Of a DNA stretch of 64,000 nucleotides, positions 37,136-47,048 are shown piece by piece. The DNA lies in the NCBI GenBank assembly GCA_029856045.1, contig JAHQWG010000039.1, positions 56,728 to 120,727 of the forward strand. Reading direction: 5' to 3'. Made by a program: the position numbers and the translations under genes. The notes under the pieces were generated by a model. That model made no database searches. It worked only from the letters and a program-made list of their open reading frames with translations, and was not told the origin of the DNA. This stretch comes from Promethearchaeia archaeon. GTDB taxonomy: Archaea; Asgardarchaeota; Lokiarchaeia; Sigyniarchaeales; SOKP01. Position 1 is the stretch's first letter, and each line of letters opens with the position of its first letter.

Positions 37136-37768
37136 ATGCCATCAAAATTTCGTTTACGCTATATTTTTAGACCGTTAATTAATAGATTAGCAAAAATATT
37201 GGCAAAAATTGGTCTTACTCCAAATTATGCTACGGGAATTATGCTCATTTTATCTTTTTTTTGCTTTATATTTCTTACAGTTTTGAAAATTGAATGGTTA
37301 TTTGGTATTTTTGTTTTTTTAGTAGGTATATTCGATGGAGTAGATGGCGCAATTGCAAGATGTTTGGATAGAGAATCAAGATTTGGAGGATTTTTGGATT
37401 CAATTGCTGATAGATTCTCCGAATTTATAATCTTCTTAGCAATTTTACTTCATTTTTGGTACCAAAAATATTGGAATTTGATTGAAATTAATTTTATTAT
37501 TTACATTTCATTGGGAGCTTCTCTTCTTATTAGCTATGCTCGAACACGAGCACAAAATATTTCTCCGGGAGATTATGATATTGGATTAATGGGAAGATCT
37601 GAAAGATTATTTTTTATCTCAATATCTTCTATTTTAGGGTGGCTTTGGGAGTGCCTTCCCATATTTATGATATTAACGGTTAGCACGACCATTTTTAGAT
37701 TAGTTAAAGCCTGTTCAATCATCAAAAAAGAAGAATTTTTAAAATCTAACTCGAATAGTAAATTCTGA
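37136..37768 (+). CDS. CDP-alcohol phosphatidyltransferase (archaetidylinositol-phosphate-synthase-like)
   Basis: DGAIARCLDRESRFGGFLDSIAD matches DGxxAR(x8)GxxxDxxxD. Confidence 0.9.
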   Translation: MPSKFRLRYIFRPLINRLAKILAKIGLTPNYATGIMLILSFFCFIFLTVLKIEWLFGIFVFLVGIFDGVDGAIARCLDRESRFGGFLDSIADRFSEFIIFLAILLHFWYQKYWNLIEINFIIYISLGASLLISYARTRAQNISPGDYDIGLMGRSERLFFISISSILGWLWECLPIFMILTVSTTIFRLVKACSIIKKEEFLKSNSNSKF

Positions 37769-37954
37769 AATAGAATGATAATTTTGAGATAGAATAAAAT
37801 ATTAAAATATTACCCAAATAATAATAATTTTTAATAACAATTATGTAAATCTATATAATAACCTATAAGACTAGAGAAGTTTATTTAAATATCACGATTA
37901 GTATATAATATATTAAGTCCAATGAAAGGTTTTTTTAAGATAGTCTAATTTAAG

Positions 37955-38494
37955 GTGAGAAAGATGAGAGATGTCGTTTTTAAGATGTTTATTTGTGGGG
38001 AGGGCGGTGTAGGGAAGACTACATTAACTAATCGATATGTTAAAGGGATTTTTAAAGACCAAACGATGACTATTGGACTTGACTTTTACCTCAAAGATGT
38101 TGAAATTGAAGGTAGAAAGGTTTCTCTACAAATATGGGATTTTGCCGGTGAATCACGTTTCAGAGCCTTAATTGGTGGTTATGTGAGAGGAGCTACGGGA
38201 GGAATTTTCATGTATGACATCACAAGATATTCTACTTTAATAAATGTAGATGAGTGGTTAGACATAATTCGTCGCAATATAAAAGATAGTTATTATAATA
38301 TACCTATTATTTTAGTCGGGGGAAAAGCAGATTTAGAGGAAATAAGATCTGTAACTAAAGAAGATGCAATAGAGGTTGGAAAGTCACGACATTTATACGG
38401 ATTTATTGAATGTTCCGCAAAATCGGGTCAAAATGTAGAAACCGTATTCACTAGCTTAGCACGTGCAATGATGGAAAATGCTAAATTAATCTAG
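37955..38494 (+). CDS. Ras/Rab-like small GTPase with atypical G4
   Basis: G1 GEGGVGKTT, G3 WDFAGE, G4 position VGGKADL, G5 CSAKSGQN. Confidence 0.92.
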   Translation: MRKMRDVVFKMFICGEGGVGKTTLTNRYVKGIFKDQTMTIGLDFYLKDVEIEGRKVSLQIWDFAGESRFRALIGGYVRGATGGIFMYDITRYSTLINVDEWLDIIRRNIKDSYYNIPIILVGGKADLEEIRSVTKEDAIEVGKSRHLYGFIECSAKSGQNVETVFTSLARAMMENAKLI

Positions 38495-38604
38495 GAAATT
38501 TTATTCTTTTTCAAATTTTATAGAAGCAACTCATAATACCGTAACAATAAAAAGATTAAATTAATTTTAGAAAATATCATAAAACTTCAAGGAATAGATG
38601 AAAA

Positions 38605-39279
38605 ATGCTCCATAAATCTAAGAAAAATTCAAATAAAAAAGAAAAAAAAAATCATAAAGTAAAAATGCAAGATCTTTTCATCGAAGCAGCTGAAAAGATT
38701 GAAATTGCAATTAATTATATGTGTGAAACGATAGTGGCACTCTGCAATGAAAATTTATCAGAAGTAAAAAAGTATTCGAATCTTACTATAAAAACAGAAA
38801 AAGAAGCAGATCGTCTTTATGAACAAATTATAGAAAGAATGTATTCACGAGAAACATTAGTATTTTCTCGACCTGATCGTTTATATCTTTCCAACCAAAT
38901 AGAAAAGGTTATAGATAAAGCCGAATTAGTTGTACGGCGAATTGGGAGCTATAAACCAAGCCATATTCCCGAATTAGCAGATTTACTAATAGAAACAACA
39001 AATATTTCAAAACAGATTGGAACTCTACTTAAAGAAACTATCATTAAAGTGTTTACTGATTTTGACGCGGCAGATAACCTTGCTAATAAAATTGAGGATA
39101 TCCGCCGAGAGATAAGAAAATTAGAATGGGATTTTCTTAAGAAATTATATAAAATAAAACCCGATTTTCCAGATCTGCTATTTTATGATAATTTAATTCA
39201 AATAATTGCGATTACTATTGATAAGGCAGAGGAATTTGCAGATGGAATCAACGGATTGATCTGTAAATATCGTCTCTAA
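38605..39279 (+). CDS. PhoU-like DUF47 protein
   Basis: Helical 224 aa protein with PhoU/DUF47-like pattern, directly upstream of a PiT transporter. Confidence 0.8.
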   Translation: MLHKSKKNSNKKEKKNHKVKMQDLFIEAAEKIEIAINYMCETIVALCNENLSEVKKYSNLTIKTEKEADRLYEQIIERMYSRETLVFSRPDRLYLSNQIEKVIDKAELVVRRIGSYKPSHIPELADLLIETTNISKQIGTLLKETIIKVFTDFDAADNLANKIEDIRREIRKLEWDFLKKLYKIKPDFPDLLFYDNLIQIIAITIDKAEEFADGINGLICKYRL

Positions 39280-39325
39280 TATTATAATACTTAATTTTTA
39301 AGAGAGAAGGAGTATAAAACATAAA

Positions 39326-40333
39326 ATGGATTTAGTTGTTTTAATTTTAATTATTTTAGCAGTAGTTCTTGCATTTGGAATAGGTGCCAACGATGAGACA
39401 ATGGCAAATGTTGTTAGTAGTGGGTCTTTAAAGCTTAAATATGCTGTATTGTTTGGAGGGGTATTAGCATTTCTTGGTTGTTTATTCTTATCTGCAAATG
39501 TAGGTAAGACTATTGGAAAAAGCTTATTGGGCTCAGAGGTAAGCTATAATTCATTTATGATGATGGCTATTTTACTGAGTACATCATTTTGGTTAATAAT
39601 ATCCTCGAAAACTAGCGTTCCTATCTCGACTACCCACAGCGTAGTAGGAAGTGTTTTTGGAATTAGCTTCGTTTGGGCAATTGCTACAGGGCAAAATTAT
39701 TTTCTTAGTATTAATTGGATTAAAATGGGTGAAGTAGCAATTGGTTGGGTCCTTTCACCAATTTTAGGTTTTTGTGGAGCAATTATTGCTCAATTAATTA
39801 TTACACGATTTATGAAATATCGAAGTTCAGGATTAATTCAAGTTGAAAAAACAGAAAAGTTCTTTCAATATATCATTCTGGCATTTGTTTGTATAAATCA
39901 GATAAGTCGAGGTGGAAATGATTCAGCTAATGCACTTGGTATCATATATGGATTGATCAAATCGGGTGATATCGCGCAAGATATAGAAGTAATATTAATT
40001 ATCATAGTAGGATTCATGCTCATGGCAGGTTTAATCATTATTGGAAAAAATGTTATCGAAAACATTGGAACAACTGCTGGGAAAATGCGACCAAGTGATT
40101 CTTTAGCCGCTGAAATATCTGCGAGTCTTATAATATTTGGAGCAACTGTATTTGGATTTCCAGTATCAGGTAGTCACATTTTAATATTTGCTTTAATTGG
40201 CAGTGCTCGCATGAAGGGAATAACTCCCGATAAAAAATCATTCCGTAGAATGGTATCATCATGGTTTTTAACTTTTCCTGTTGCGGCGATTCTTTCAGCT
40301 GTCATATACACTTCACTCCTATTTCTTGTCTGA
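39326..40333 (+). CDS. PiT family inorganic phosphate transporter
   Basis: FGIGANDETMANVVSSG..SKTSVPISTTHSVVGSVFG..GGNDSANALG..FGFPVSGSHI. Confidence 0.95.
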   Translation: MDLVVLILIILAVVLAFGIGANDETMANVVSSGSLKLKYAVLFGGVLAFLGCLFLSANVGKTIGKSLLGSEVSYNSFMMMAILLSTSFWLIISSKTSVPISTTHSVVGSVFGISFVWAIATGQNYFLSINWIKMGEVAIGWVLSPILGFCGAIIAQLIITRFMKYRSSGLIQVEKTEKFFQYIILAFVCINQISRGGNDSANALGIIYGLIKSGDIAQDIEVILIIIVGFMLMAGLIIIGKNVIENIGTTAGKMRPSDSLAAEISASLIIFGATVFGFPVSGSHILIFALIGSARMKGITPDKKSFRRMVSSWFLTFPVAAILSAVIYTSLLFLV

Positions 40334-40450
40334 TCTTTAAACCCATTTTAAATTTTATTAATGAAAATATTAAAAAAGTTTAAAAAAAAAATGCATAATA
40401 TAAAAACTTATAGGAGTTGATACTAATTACAAAAAGAATCTATTATAAAA

Positions 40451-40681
40451 TTCATTATTAACTATGGAAGTAAGATATCTTATTGCTTTTTAGGTGCAAC
40501 TTTAATTATACTTATCCTATTAACCATAAACATTCCTCTATAATTTTGGGATGATTCACTTTCAGATTTCATGGATTAAATTGTTAATAGACCTTTAACG
40601 CTAGTAGGAATTTTTATTACATTTTTTTCAGCAATGATTAAAGCAATAGTTGCTAATAAAGAAAAAGCAGAGCAAAAGTGA
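40451..40681 (+). pseudogene. Degraded small membrane-protein ORF with two in-frame TAA codons
   Basis: One frame: FIINYGSKISYCFLGATLIILILLTINIPL*FWDDSLSDFMD*IVNRPLTLVGIFITFFSAMIKAIVANKEKAEQK*. Confidence 0.5.
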
Positions 40682-40774
40682 GAAAATTAATTAAATCCAC
40701 AAATAATTAACCAATTTAATAAGTAAAAAGAAGTAAGTAAGATAAATTATTAAAAGATATAATCCCATTTTCTT

Positions 40775-41485
40775 TTAATTTGTATTATTTAGCAATATAA
40801 CTACTTTATCTCCATCCTTTATATTTAGATAATCTCTTAAGTATGGTTCTGAAATGATTTCAACTACATGCTTTTTGTGGAAAGTTCTTTCAATTTGTAG
40901 AACTGCCCCCATACTTGTAATACTTGGATTATGTAATTTATAAACAATTGCTGGAAAACATAGAACAGCACCAAACCCACGATTTTCTTCTGTAAAACCT
41001 TCAATTACCACAGGTCTAATACGATCCAATTTTTGCGTGAGGATCATAAAATGATGATCTGAGAGTTCCAAATTTAAAGTTCCTTTATAAGGATTATACC
41101 CTAATTTTTTTTTAAATTGCTCATAATATCCCTTAATGGAAACGTAATATCGTCCCTGATCAGCTCCAGAAATTAATTTTCCAATTACATGAAATCGCTC
41201 ATAAATGTCTTTAATTTTTTCATAGATCTGAAAAATTATTTGGTAACCATTATCAGTAATCTCAATTTGTTGAGCATTGAACATTTTTTTCCTAATGATC
41301 CATCCCTTTTTCTCAAGATTTTGAAGTCGTCTTGAAGCGGTTTGCTGACTTGTGCCCAAATTTTTACAAAACTCTGTGCTTTTCACTCGAATTTCCGGTT
41401 TTTCAGTTAAAATATGAGCTAAATTGATAAGTGCAAACCACTCAGCGTAGTCATGATAATTAAATTTTGGCTCTTTTTTCTTCAT
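40775..41485 (-). CDS. rbkR: CTP-dependent riboflavin kinase with N-terminal wHTH
   Basis: wHTH QTASRRLQNLEKKGWI plus RYYVSIKGYYEQFKKKLGYNPYKGTLNLEL. Confidence 0.92.
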   Translation of the reverse strand: MKKKEPKFNYHDYAEWFALINLAHILTEKPEIRVKSTEFCKNLGTSQQTASRRLQNLEKKGWIIRKKMFNAQQIEITDNGYQIIFQIYEKIKDIYERFHVIGKLISGADQGRYYVSIKGYYEQFKKKLGYNPYKGTLNLELSDHHFMILTQKLDRIRPVVIEGFTEENRGFGAVLCFPAIVYKLHNPSITSMGAVLQIERTFHKKHVVEIISEPYLRDYLNIKDGDKVVILLNNTN

Positions 41486-41499
41486 TTAAATTATGTCCT

Positions 41500-41955
41500 T
41501 TACTTCTTATATTTTAAAAAATCTTTGATAATTTTCTCTTTAATTAATGTAGATGAATGGAATTTGTGCTTATTATAAAATTTCTCTAATCTAATAATCT
41601 TAATTTTTTCAAGACCCTTTTTCTTTAAACCATCTTTGATCATTTTAATAGTTACTTTCTGATTAGGACCCAGCATAATAATATCGGGATTAATTTCTTC
41701 AATAATCTTCAAATAATCTGAATTTATTTTGCCAAATATTGCTTTTTTAACATTTTTTAAATTCTGCACCATTTCAAGTCGTTGATCTTCAGGGATTATA
41801 GGAGATTCACCCTTAAATTTTTTTACATTAATATCCCTAGCTACAATAACATAGACTTCACCCAATTTTGATGCCTCCTTTATTAAAAAAGTATGTCCCG
41901 GATGAACTAGATCAAAAGTCCCCGTAATTACAATTTTCTTTTTTATTTCTAACAC
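41500..41955 (-). CDS. ribL: FAD synthase, cytidylyltransferase fold (RibL-like)
   Basis: ITGTFDLVHPGHTFLIKEASKLGEVYVIVARD; adjacent to rbkR. Confidence 0.88.
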   Translation of the reverse strand: MLEIKKKIVITGTFDLVHPGHTFLIKEASKLGEVYVIVARDINVKKFKGESPIIPEDQRLEMVQNLKNVKKAIFGKINSDYLKIIEEINPDIIMLGPNQKVTIKMIKDGLKKKGLEKIKIIRLEKFYNKHKFHSSTLIKEKIIKDFLKYKK

Positions 41956-41980
41956 CTAATTATTCAAATTTCATTTATAT

Positions 41981-42601
41981 TTAATCTTTCAATTCCTTTT
42001 CTTTAAGAGATGAATTTAACCGGTCCATTTGAATTGATAAGGATATATTTCTTCTCAAATTTTCTAATGTTTTTCTTACACCATCGATTTTTGACCTAAG
42101 ATTTTTTAGAAGTCCTTTTGGATAATCCAAATTAAATAAATTATCATAAATCAATTCCATTATTTCAAAATAATGATTTAATTTTGAGATTTTCCCTTCT
42201 CTAATCATATTTAAACACATTCTGTTCATTTCACCAATAAGATCCGCCATACCAAGAATATAAGAAAGAGGTTCTAAATTTAAATCCCTTGAAGAGGGAA
42301 AATCTTTATTTAATAAAACTGCTTCAAAAAGCACGGCTTCGGTGTATTCTTGCTCGGGGGTCCAAAGATATTTGGAAAAATAAAGGGGATTCTTATTAAT
42401 AAGTTTTTTAAGTTGAATATGCTGCTCTTTAATAATCTTAATTTTTATTTTAAAATCTTCATAATCTTTACGATGCAGAGATTTAATAATCTCACTACAG
42501 TTCCTTACCATTTCACGCGAGAGTTTTAGTATATCTTCTCTCACTGTATCTAATTCGTCAAGATCTTTAATTATTTCTGTAAAAATATTGTTTAAATTCA
42601 T
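41981..42601 (-). CDS. Translin family protein
   Basis: EYTEAVLFEAVL..LEPLSYILGMADLIGEMNRMCLNMI matches translin/TRAX helices. Confidence 0.85.
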   Translation of the reverse strand: MNLNNIFTEIIKDLDELDTVREDILKLSREMVRNCSEIIKSLHRKDYEDFKIKIKIIKEQHIQLKKLINKNPLYFSKYLWTPEQEYTEAVLFEAVLLNKDFPSSRDLNLEPLSYILGMADLIGEMNRMCLNMIREGKISKLNHYFEIMELIYDNLFNLDYPKGLLKNLRSKIDGVRKTLENLRRNISLSIQMDRLNSSLKEKELKD

Positions 42602-42671
42602 CTAAAAATAACCCAATAATAGAGATTTACTACTCAATTAATATTAAAAAAAGAATGAATAAGAATTAAAC

Positions 42672-44765
42672 TTATCTGAAATTAATTTTTGTTGAAAATT
42701 TTCGGAAGGGTACCGGTAATTTATGCTTTGGATATCCTTCAGTATCTTTTTTTAGCATTTCCAATAAAAATTTGAGTTTTACATCGTTATAACTCACAGT
42801 TGTTCTTTTATTTTCACCATATGGCTGATTTATAAGTCTTTGGCGAATAGAGATTGTATTGCTTTCTAATTCTTTCTCACCGACAATTACTGTATATGGA
42901 ATCCATTCAATTTCAGAATTTCTTATCTTCTTACCCAATTTCTCATTTCGATCATCTAAATCTGCCCTGTATCCTAAAGTATTTACCTCATTCATCAATT
43001 TTTCAGCATAATCCAAAGTTTTCTCTGAGATTGGTAAAATTCTAACTTGAATAGGAGAGAGCCAAGTCTTGAAACCAGGAATTAATTTATCTTGATTTCT
43101 TATAGCACTCTCTAATAAACCCCAAACGACTCTTTCAACGGCTCCACTTGGTGAATTATGAAGAATAATTGGACGTTTTACTACTCCATCATCATCAGTA
43201 AATTTGATATCATATTTTTCTCTTTTTATATCTCCTTGCATTATATAATCTAAACTGCTCTCAACATCAATTTGAATAGTCCCTAAAGTTGCGCTTTTGG
43301 GACTTTTTCCAGAAGAGATAACATTGCGTTCAAATTTCAAAACGAAATAATAATATCTATCCTCCCATAACTCAAGCAATGCTGGAATTCCTTCTTGTTC
43401 AACTAAATCCAAAATCCATTCTTTATTTTGTTCATAAAATTCTCGTGTTGACCTGAAAGTGATGTAAGAAGGGAGACCAAAATTATCTGAAATTTCTTTT
43501 ACTTCATCATATTGTTTTTTAAACTCATCAATCGAAGATTTCAAATCTTTACAGAGCGTGTGTAAATCTGGCATAATGAAACCTCTTAAACGTCGGAGTC
43601 CGCTTAATTCACCTTCTTGCTCTCGTCTGAAAGCGTATTGCACGTATTCATAAAGTCGTAGTGGAAAATACGTTGGTTTTAAAAACATATCACTAAACAT
43701 CTGAAATTGAAGAAAATCTCCCGCAAACCGTAATAAATAACGATTAGCCCCAGAAATAACCCAATAACTTTTTGCAGGAAAACGTGCTGTTTGAGCAATT
43801 AGTTTTTTATTGCTCGCCGAATACATAATTGGTGTATCAACAATAATCGCTCCAAAATCAATTACTTTATTCTTCACATACTCTCGAATAATTTCTTTTA
43901 AAATAACCCCTTTGGGATACCACCGAAAATTTCCACTATCTGTATTTTTATCAAAATCAACTAATTCAAATTTTTGCATATACTTAATATGAGCGGGTTC
44001 TTCACTTAAATCCTCTCTAGCCTTTCCCAGTTCAGAATCAAAAAAGAATTTAAGATCTCCATATCCTAGCTTGCTTAATTCCTCTGGAAAGATATAATTT
44101 CCATCTAAATCATACTCAATTTCAATTTCTTTTTTCTCGGGAGTTAAAATCTTAAACACTGCGTTCGCGATATGTTCCTCTGGTTCAATATATAGCTTCA
44201 CATCCCTATACATTTCTGCTAATTCATGCCCCAGACAATTAATTTTAAAAGCCTTGTACCACCCGAACGGAGAATATGATGCGTCTATACTCCTATCCTT
44301 TAAAATTTCGGCAATCTTAGGACACACATCCATAGCTTCCTTATCATTGCTCAAAAACTTGCTTAAATGAGCCCAAGGATACACTAATACTTTATCTACT
44401 TTATATTTTGATTTATCAAGAATTAACTCCTTTTTTTTTCTGAGTTTTCCTTTACTTTCACCCTTCTCAACTTTTAAATTGAATTCTTGAATTTCTTCAT
44501 TTTGTTGGCGGATTTTTTCGGGAAACCCTTCAATCTGATAAATTGCATCTTCAATTACATCTGCACCTTGATTAGCAATGACATTAATATCATATGTGTC
44601 TTGATCTTCTACAGAAACATATGCTACAAGAATTAACCCATCTAATTCTATCTTATCTTTCTCAAATTTCTGTGGTTCCGCTGTAGCTGGCTTTTTTTTA
44701 TATACTTCTAAGCCTTCTGAGTGTATTAATAACATTTTCATTTTGCATACACGCTTATCATTCAA
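42672..44765 (-). CDS. thrS: Threonyl-tRNA synthetase, archaeal type
   Basis: MKMLLIHSEGLEVYKKKPAT editing domain; class II core FLKPTYFPLRLYEYVQYAFRREQEGELSGLRRLRGF; GAVERVVWGLLE; anticodon domain. Confidence 0.95.
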   Translation of the reverse strand: MNDKRVCKMKMLLIHSEGLEVYKKKPATAEPQKFEKDKIELDGLILVAYVSVEDQDTYDINVIANQGADVIEDAIYQIEGFPEKIRQQNEEIQEFNLKVEKGESKGKLRKKKELILDKSKYKVDKVLVYPWAHLSKFLSNDKEAMDVCPKIAEILKDRSIDASYSPFGWYKAFKINCLGHELAEMYRDVKLYIEPEEHIANAVFKILTPEKKEIEIEYDLDGNYIFPEELSKLGYGDLKFFFDSELGKAREDLSEEPAHIKYMQKFELVDFDKNTDSGNFRWYPKGVILKEIIREYVKNKVIDFGAIIVDTPIMYSASNKKLIAQTARFPAKSYWVISGANRYLLRFAGDFLQFQMFSDMFLKPTYFPLRLYEYVQYAFRREQEGELSGLRRLRGFIMPDLHTLCKDLKSSIDEFKKQYDEVKEISDNFGLPSYITFRSTREFYEQNKEWILDLVEQEGIPALLELWEDRYYYFVLKFERNVISSGKSPKSATLGTIQIDVESSLDYIMQGDIKREKYDIKFTDDDGVVKRPIILHNSPSGAVERVVWGLLESAIRNQDKLIPGFKTWLSPIQVRILPISEKTLDYAEKLMNEVNTLGYRADLDDRNEKLGKKIRNSEIEWIPYTVIVGEKELESNTISIRQRLINQPYGENKRTTVSYNDVKLKFLLEMLKKDTEGYPKHKLPVPFRKFSTKINFR

Positions 44766-44957
44766 ATAAATATAATTTACTTTATCGAGGCTTTCAATAA
44801 AAAATTTGTTAAATTTTTCAGATTTTTTCTCTTCTTGATTAGATTGAAACTATATGTTAAATTAAGGATTCAGTTATGAAGAGTGTTCAAAATAAAAATG
44901 TTTTAAAGAACGTAATTAGTTAGAAAATAAGGGTAAATTCTATTTTTATTAAAAAAA

Positions 44958-45500
44958 TTACATTTGAGAATCCTCAAGACACCTTCTCGCGATAAATTGA
45001 AAAGCTTTCTCTACGTTCTCGCCTGTCTTCGCTGAAGTTTCCAAATATTCACACTTCAAACGCGTTGCCAACTCTTCACCTTCTTCATTACTAACTTTAC
45101 GCTCAAGATCAATTTTATTCCCAACCAATATCATTGGGATTTCCTTGTTTACTGACTTATTAATTGAACTAACCCAGCCTGGTATTTTCATAAGAGAGTC
45201 AGAGCTAGTGACGTCATAAACTCCTAAAGCGCCATTTGAACCCTTAAAGTAAATCCGTCTTAGCTTTTGAAATTGAGCTTGACCTCCTATATCCCATAAG
45301 AGGAGTCTTACTTTTTTATTATCGATATTGACATCTTTGATAAGGAAATTACTACCGATGGTCTTTTTGAGATCTTCATTAAAAGTCTTTTTTATATAAC
45401 GCAACAGAAGGCTAGTTTTACCAACTCCTCCCGCTCCAAAAAGAGTGATCTTATATTTAAAAACTTCATCAGATTGTTCTAAAATTTTAAATCCCTCCAA
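44958..45500 (-). CDS. Ras/Rab-like small GTPase
   Basis: G1 GAGGVGKTS, G3 WDIGGQ, G4 NKID, G5 SAKTGEN. Confidence 0.93.
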   Translation of the reverse strand: MEGFKILEQSDEVFKYKITLFGAGGVGKTSLLLRYIKKTFNEDLKKTIGSNFLIKDVNIDNKKVRLLLWDIGGQAQFQKLRRIYFKGSNGALGVYDVTSSDSLMKIPGWVSSINKSVNKEIPMILVGNKIDLERKVSNEEGEELATRLKCEYLETSAKTGENVEKAFQFIARRCLEDSQM

Positions 45501-45675
45501 TCATTCAAAACTTGGATTTTTTATTATTTAGAATTGTTTTTTAAATGTTAATTATTTTATAATGATTTTCTTATTTAATAATTTACATTAAAATACTGAT
45601 AAAACCAATTTTAAAAAAAAAGATAGATTATTATAAAGAAAAGATTATTATAAAGAAAAGAGAAAGTGGTTTAAA

Positions 45676-46143
45676 TTGTTAACATCATTTCTTTCAAAGG
45701 CTAAAGAGGTAAATTATTTCTCTTATATAGGTGTAATTGGTGGGATATTTGTCATTTTATCTGAATTTTTACCATGGTTTAGTGATAATAATCTAATTTT
45801 GATATTTATTTTATCCGCATTTGACCCTGATGCATTTGTGTATTTTTTTCCTCTTATGTCAGGTATAATATGCCTTTCCGGAAGCTTTTTATATATCTTT
45901 CGTCAAGATTTAAAGATTAATTCAATAATAATCCAGTTAATTGGCTTGGGGTTTAACACAATATTCATTTTAGATTTTATTGTAAATCAAATAGTGTTTA
46001 TTTTAACAATTCAGCTTGGATTTTATTTTTTTATAGTTGGATTTTCATTAATTTTTATTGAGATTATTACTAAATTAACTTGGAAAGAAGAGATACCGGT
46101 AAACCAAATAGAAGAAAAAGAAAATACCCAAATCGAAGAATAA
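45676..46143 (+). CDS. Small membrane protein, about 4 TM
   Basis: Hydrophobic segments, TTG start. Confidence 0.6.
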   Translation: MLTSFLSKAKEVNYFSYIGVIGGIFVILSEFLPWFSDNNLILIFILSAFDPDAFVYFFPLMSGIICLSGSFLYIFRQDLKINSIIIQLIGLGFNTIFILDFIVNQIVFILTIQLGFYFFIVGFSLIFIEIITKLTWKEEIPVNQIEEKENTQIEE

Positions 46144-46178
46144 TTAAAATTATTCTTAAATTTTATGTGAAATGGATT

Positions 46179-47048
46179 ATGGATTCAGAAAGAAAAGAAC
46201 CCAATCATAAAGAAGAAGATTTCTACTCAGCTTTGAGCCATGAGATTCGACGCAAAATGCTTAAAATTATTGGTGAGCAAGGATATTCATCATTTACAAA
46301 CTTTAAAAAAATATTAGGGGCGAGTACTGGGACAATATATCATCATTTAGAGGCATTAAAAGATTTAATTTTTCAGGAAAAAAATAAAAAGTATTATCTG
46401 ACTACTCTCGGAAGCCATGCTTATAAATTCCTTGATTCAAATATAGATTCAATTGAATCCACGAAAATTTCTGAAAAAGAAATAAAGTCACCTTTTTTAA
46501 GAGGTATTTTGTCATTTACGCCGAAAAAAATGTTACTCGAGAATCCAAGAGAAAATATCTTAACTATAGTTATATCAATAAGTGTAATGATAACAGGAGC
46601 AATTTTAGCGGGTTTATCCGGGTTAAATACATGTATTTTATTTTTTCAAGATTCTGTTGAATTTCCATTACTTTTAGATCCCTATTCTAAATTTATTTTG
46701 GGTCTAATTTTTGTTCTAAATTATTTAATATTCTATTCTTTAATAGAATTATTCAGTTGGCTCTTTTATAAAAAAAGTGAGAATTCTTTTAAAATTTTTC
46801 TTAACTTTGGGTTGGTTTATTTTCCAATTTTAATATATCTAATAATTCATACTATCTTGTTAATTTTAGATCTGAGTTATTTGACAATTTTGGATAATTC
46901 TCTTTTGATATTTTTTCAAGTATGGTCACTTTGGTTAGTAACATATAATCTCAGTGTAAATAAATATATAAAAATTGAGAGAGCCTTAATTATTAGTTTA
47001 GTTATTCACTACGGAGCGTTTATTGCATTATTTCTTATTTCATTATGA
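46179..47048 (+). CDS. Membrane-anchored ArsR-like wHTH protein
   Basis: ALSHEIRRKMLKIIGEQGYSSFTNFKKILGASTGTIYHHLEALKDL then about 5 TM segments; ATG at 46179 preferred over the 46080 ORF-track start. Confidence 0.75.
   Translation: MDSERKEPNHKEEDFYSALSHEIRRKMLKIIGEQGYSSFTNFKKILGASTGTIYHHLEALKDLIFQEKNKKYYLTTLGSHAYKFLDSNIDSIESTKISEKEIKSPFLRGILSFTPKKMLLENPRENILTIVISISVMITGAILAGLSGLNTCILFFQDSVEFPLLLDPYSKFILGLIFVLNYLIFYSLIELFSWLFYKKSENSFKIFLNFGLVYFPILIYLIIHTILLILDLSYLTILDNSLLIFFQVWSLWLVTYNLSVNKYIKIERALIISLVIHYGAFIALFLISL

Noticed and set aside
45626-45660. 17-bp tandem duplication AGATTATTATAAAGAAA x2 before the 45676 gene
   Set aside because: Short AT-rich duplication in a promoter-like region; no further structure to support a function.
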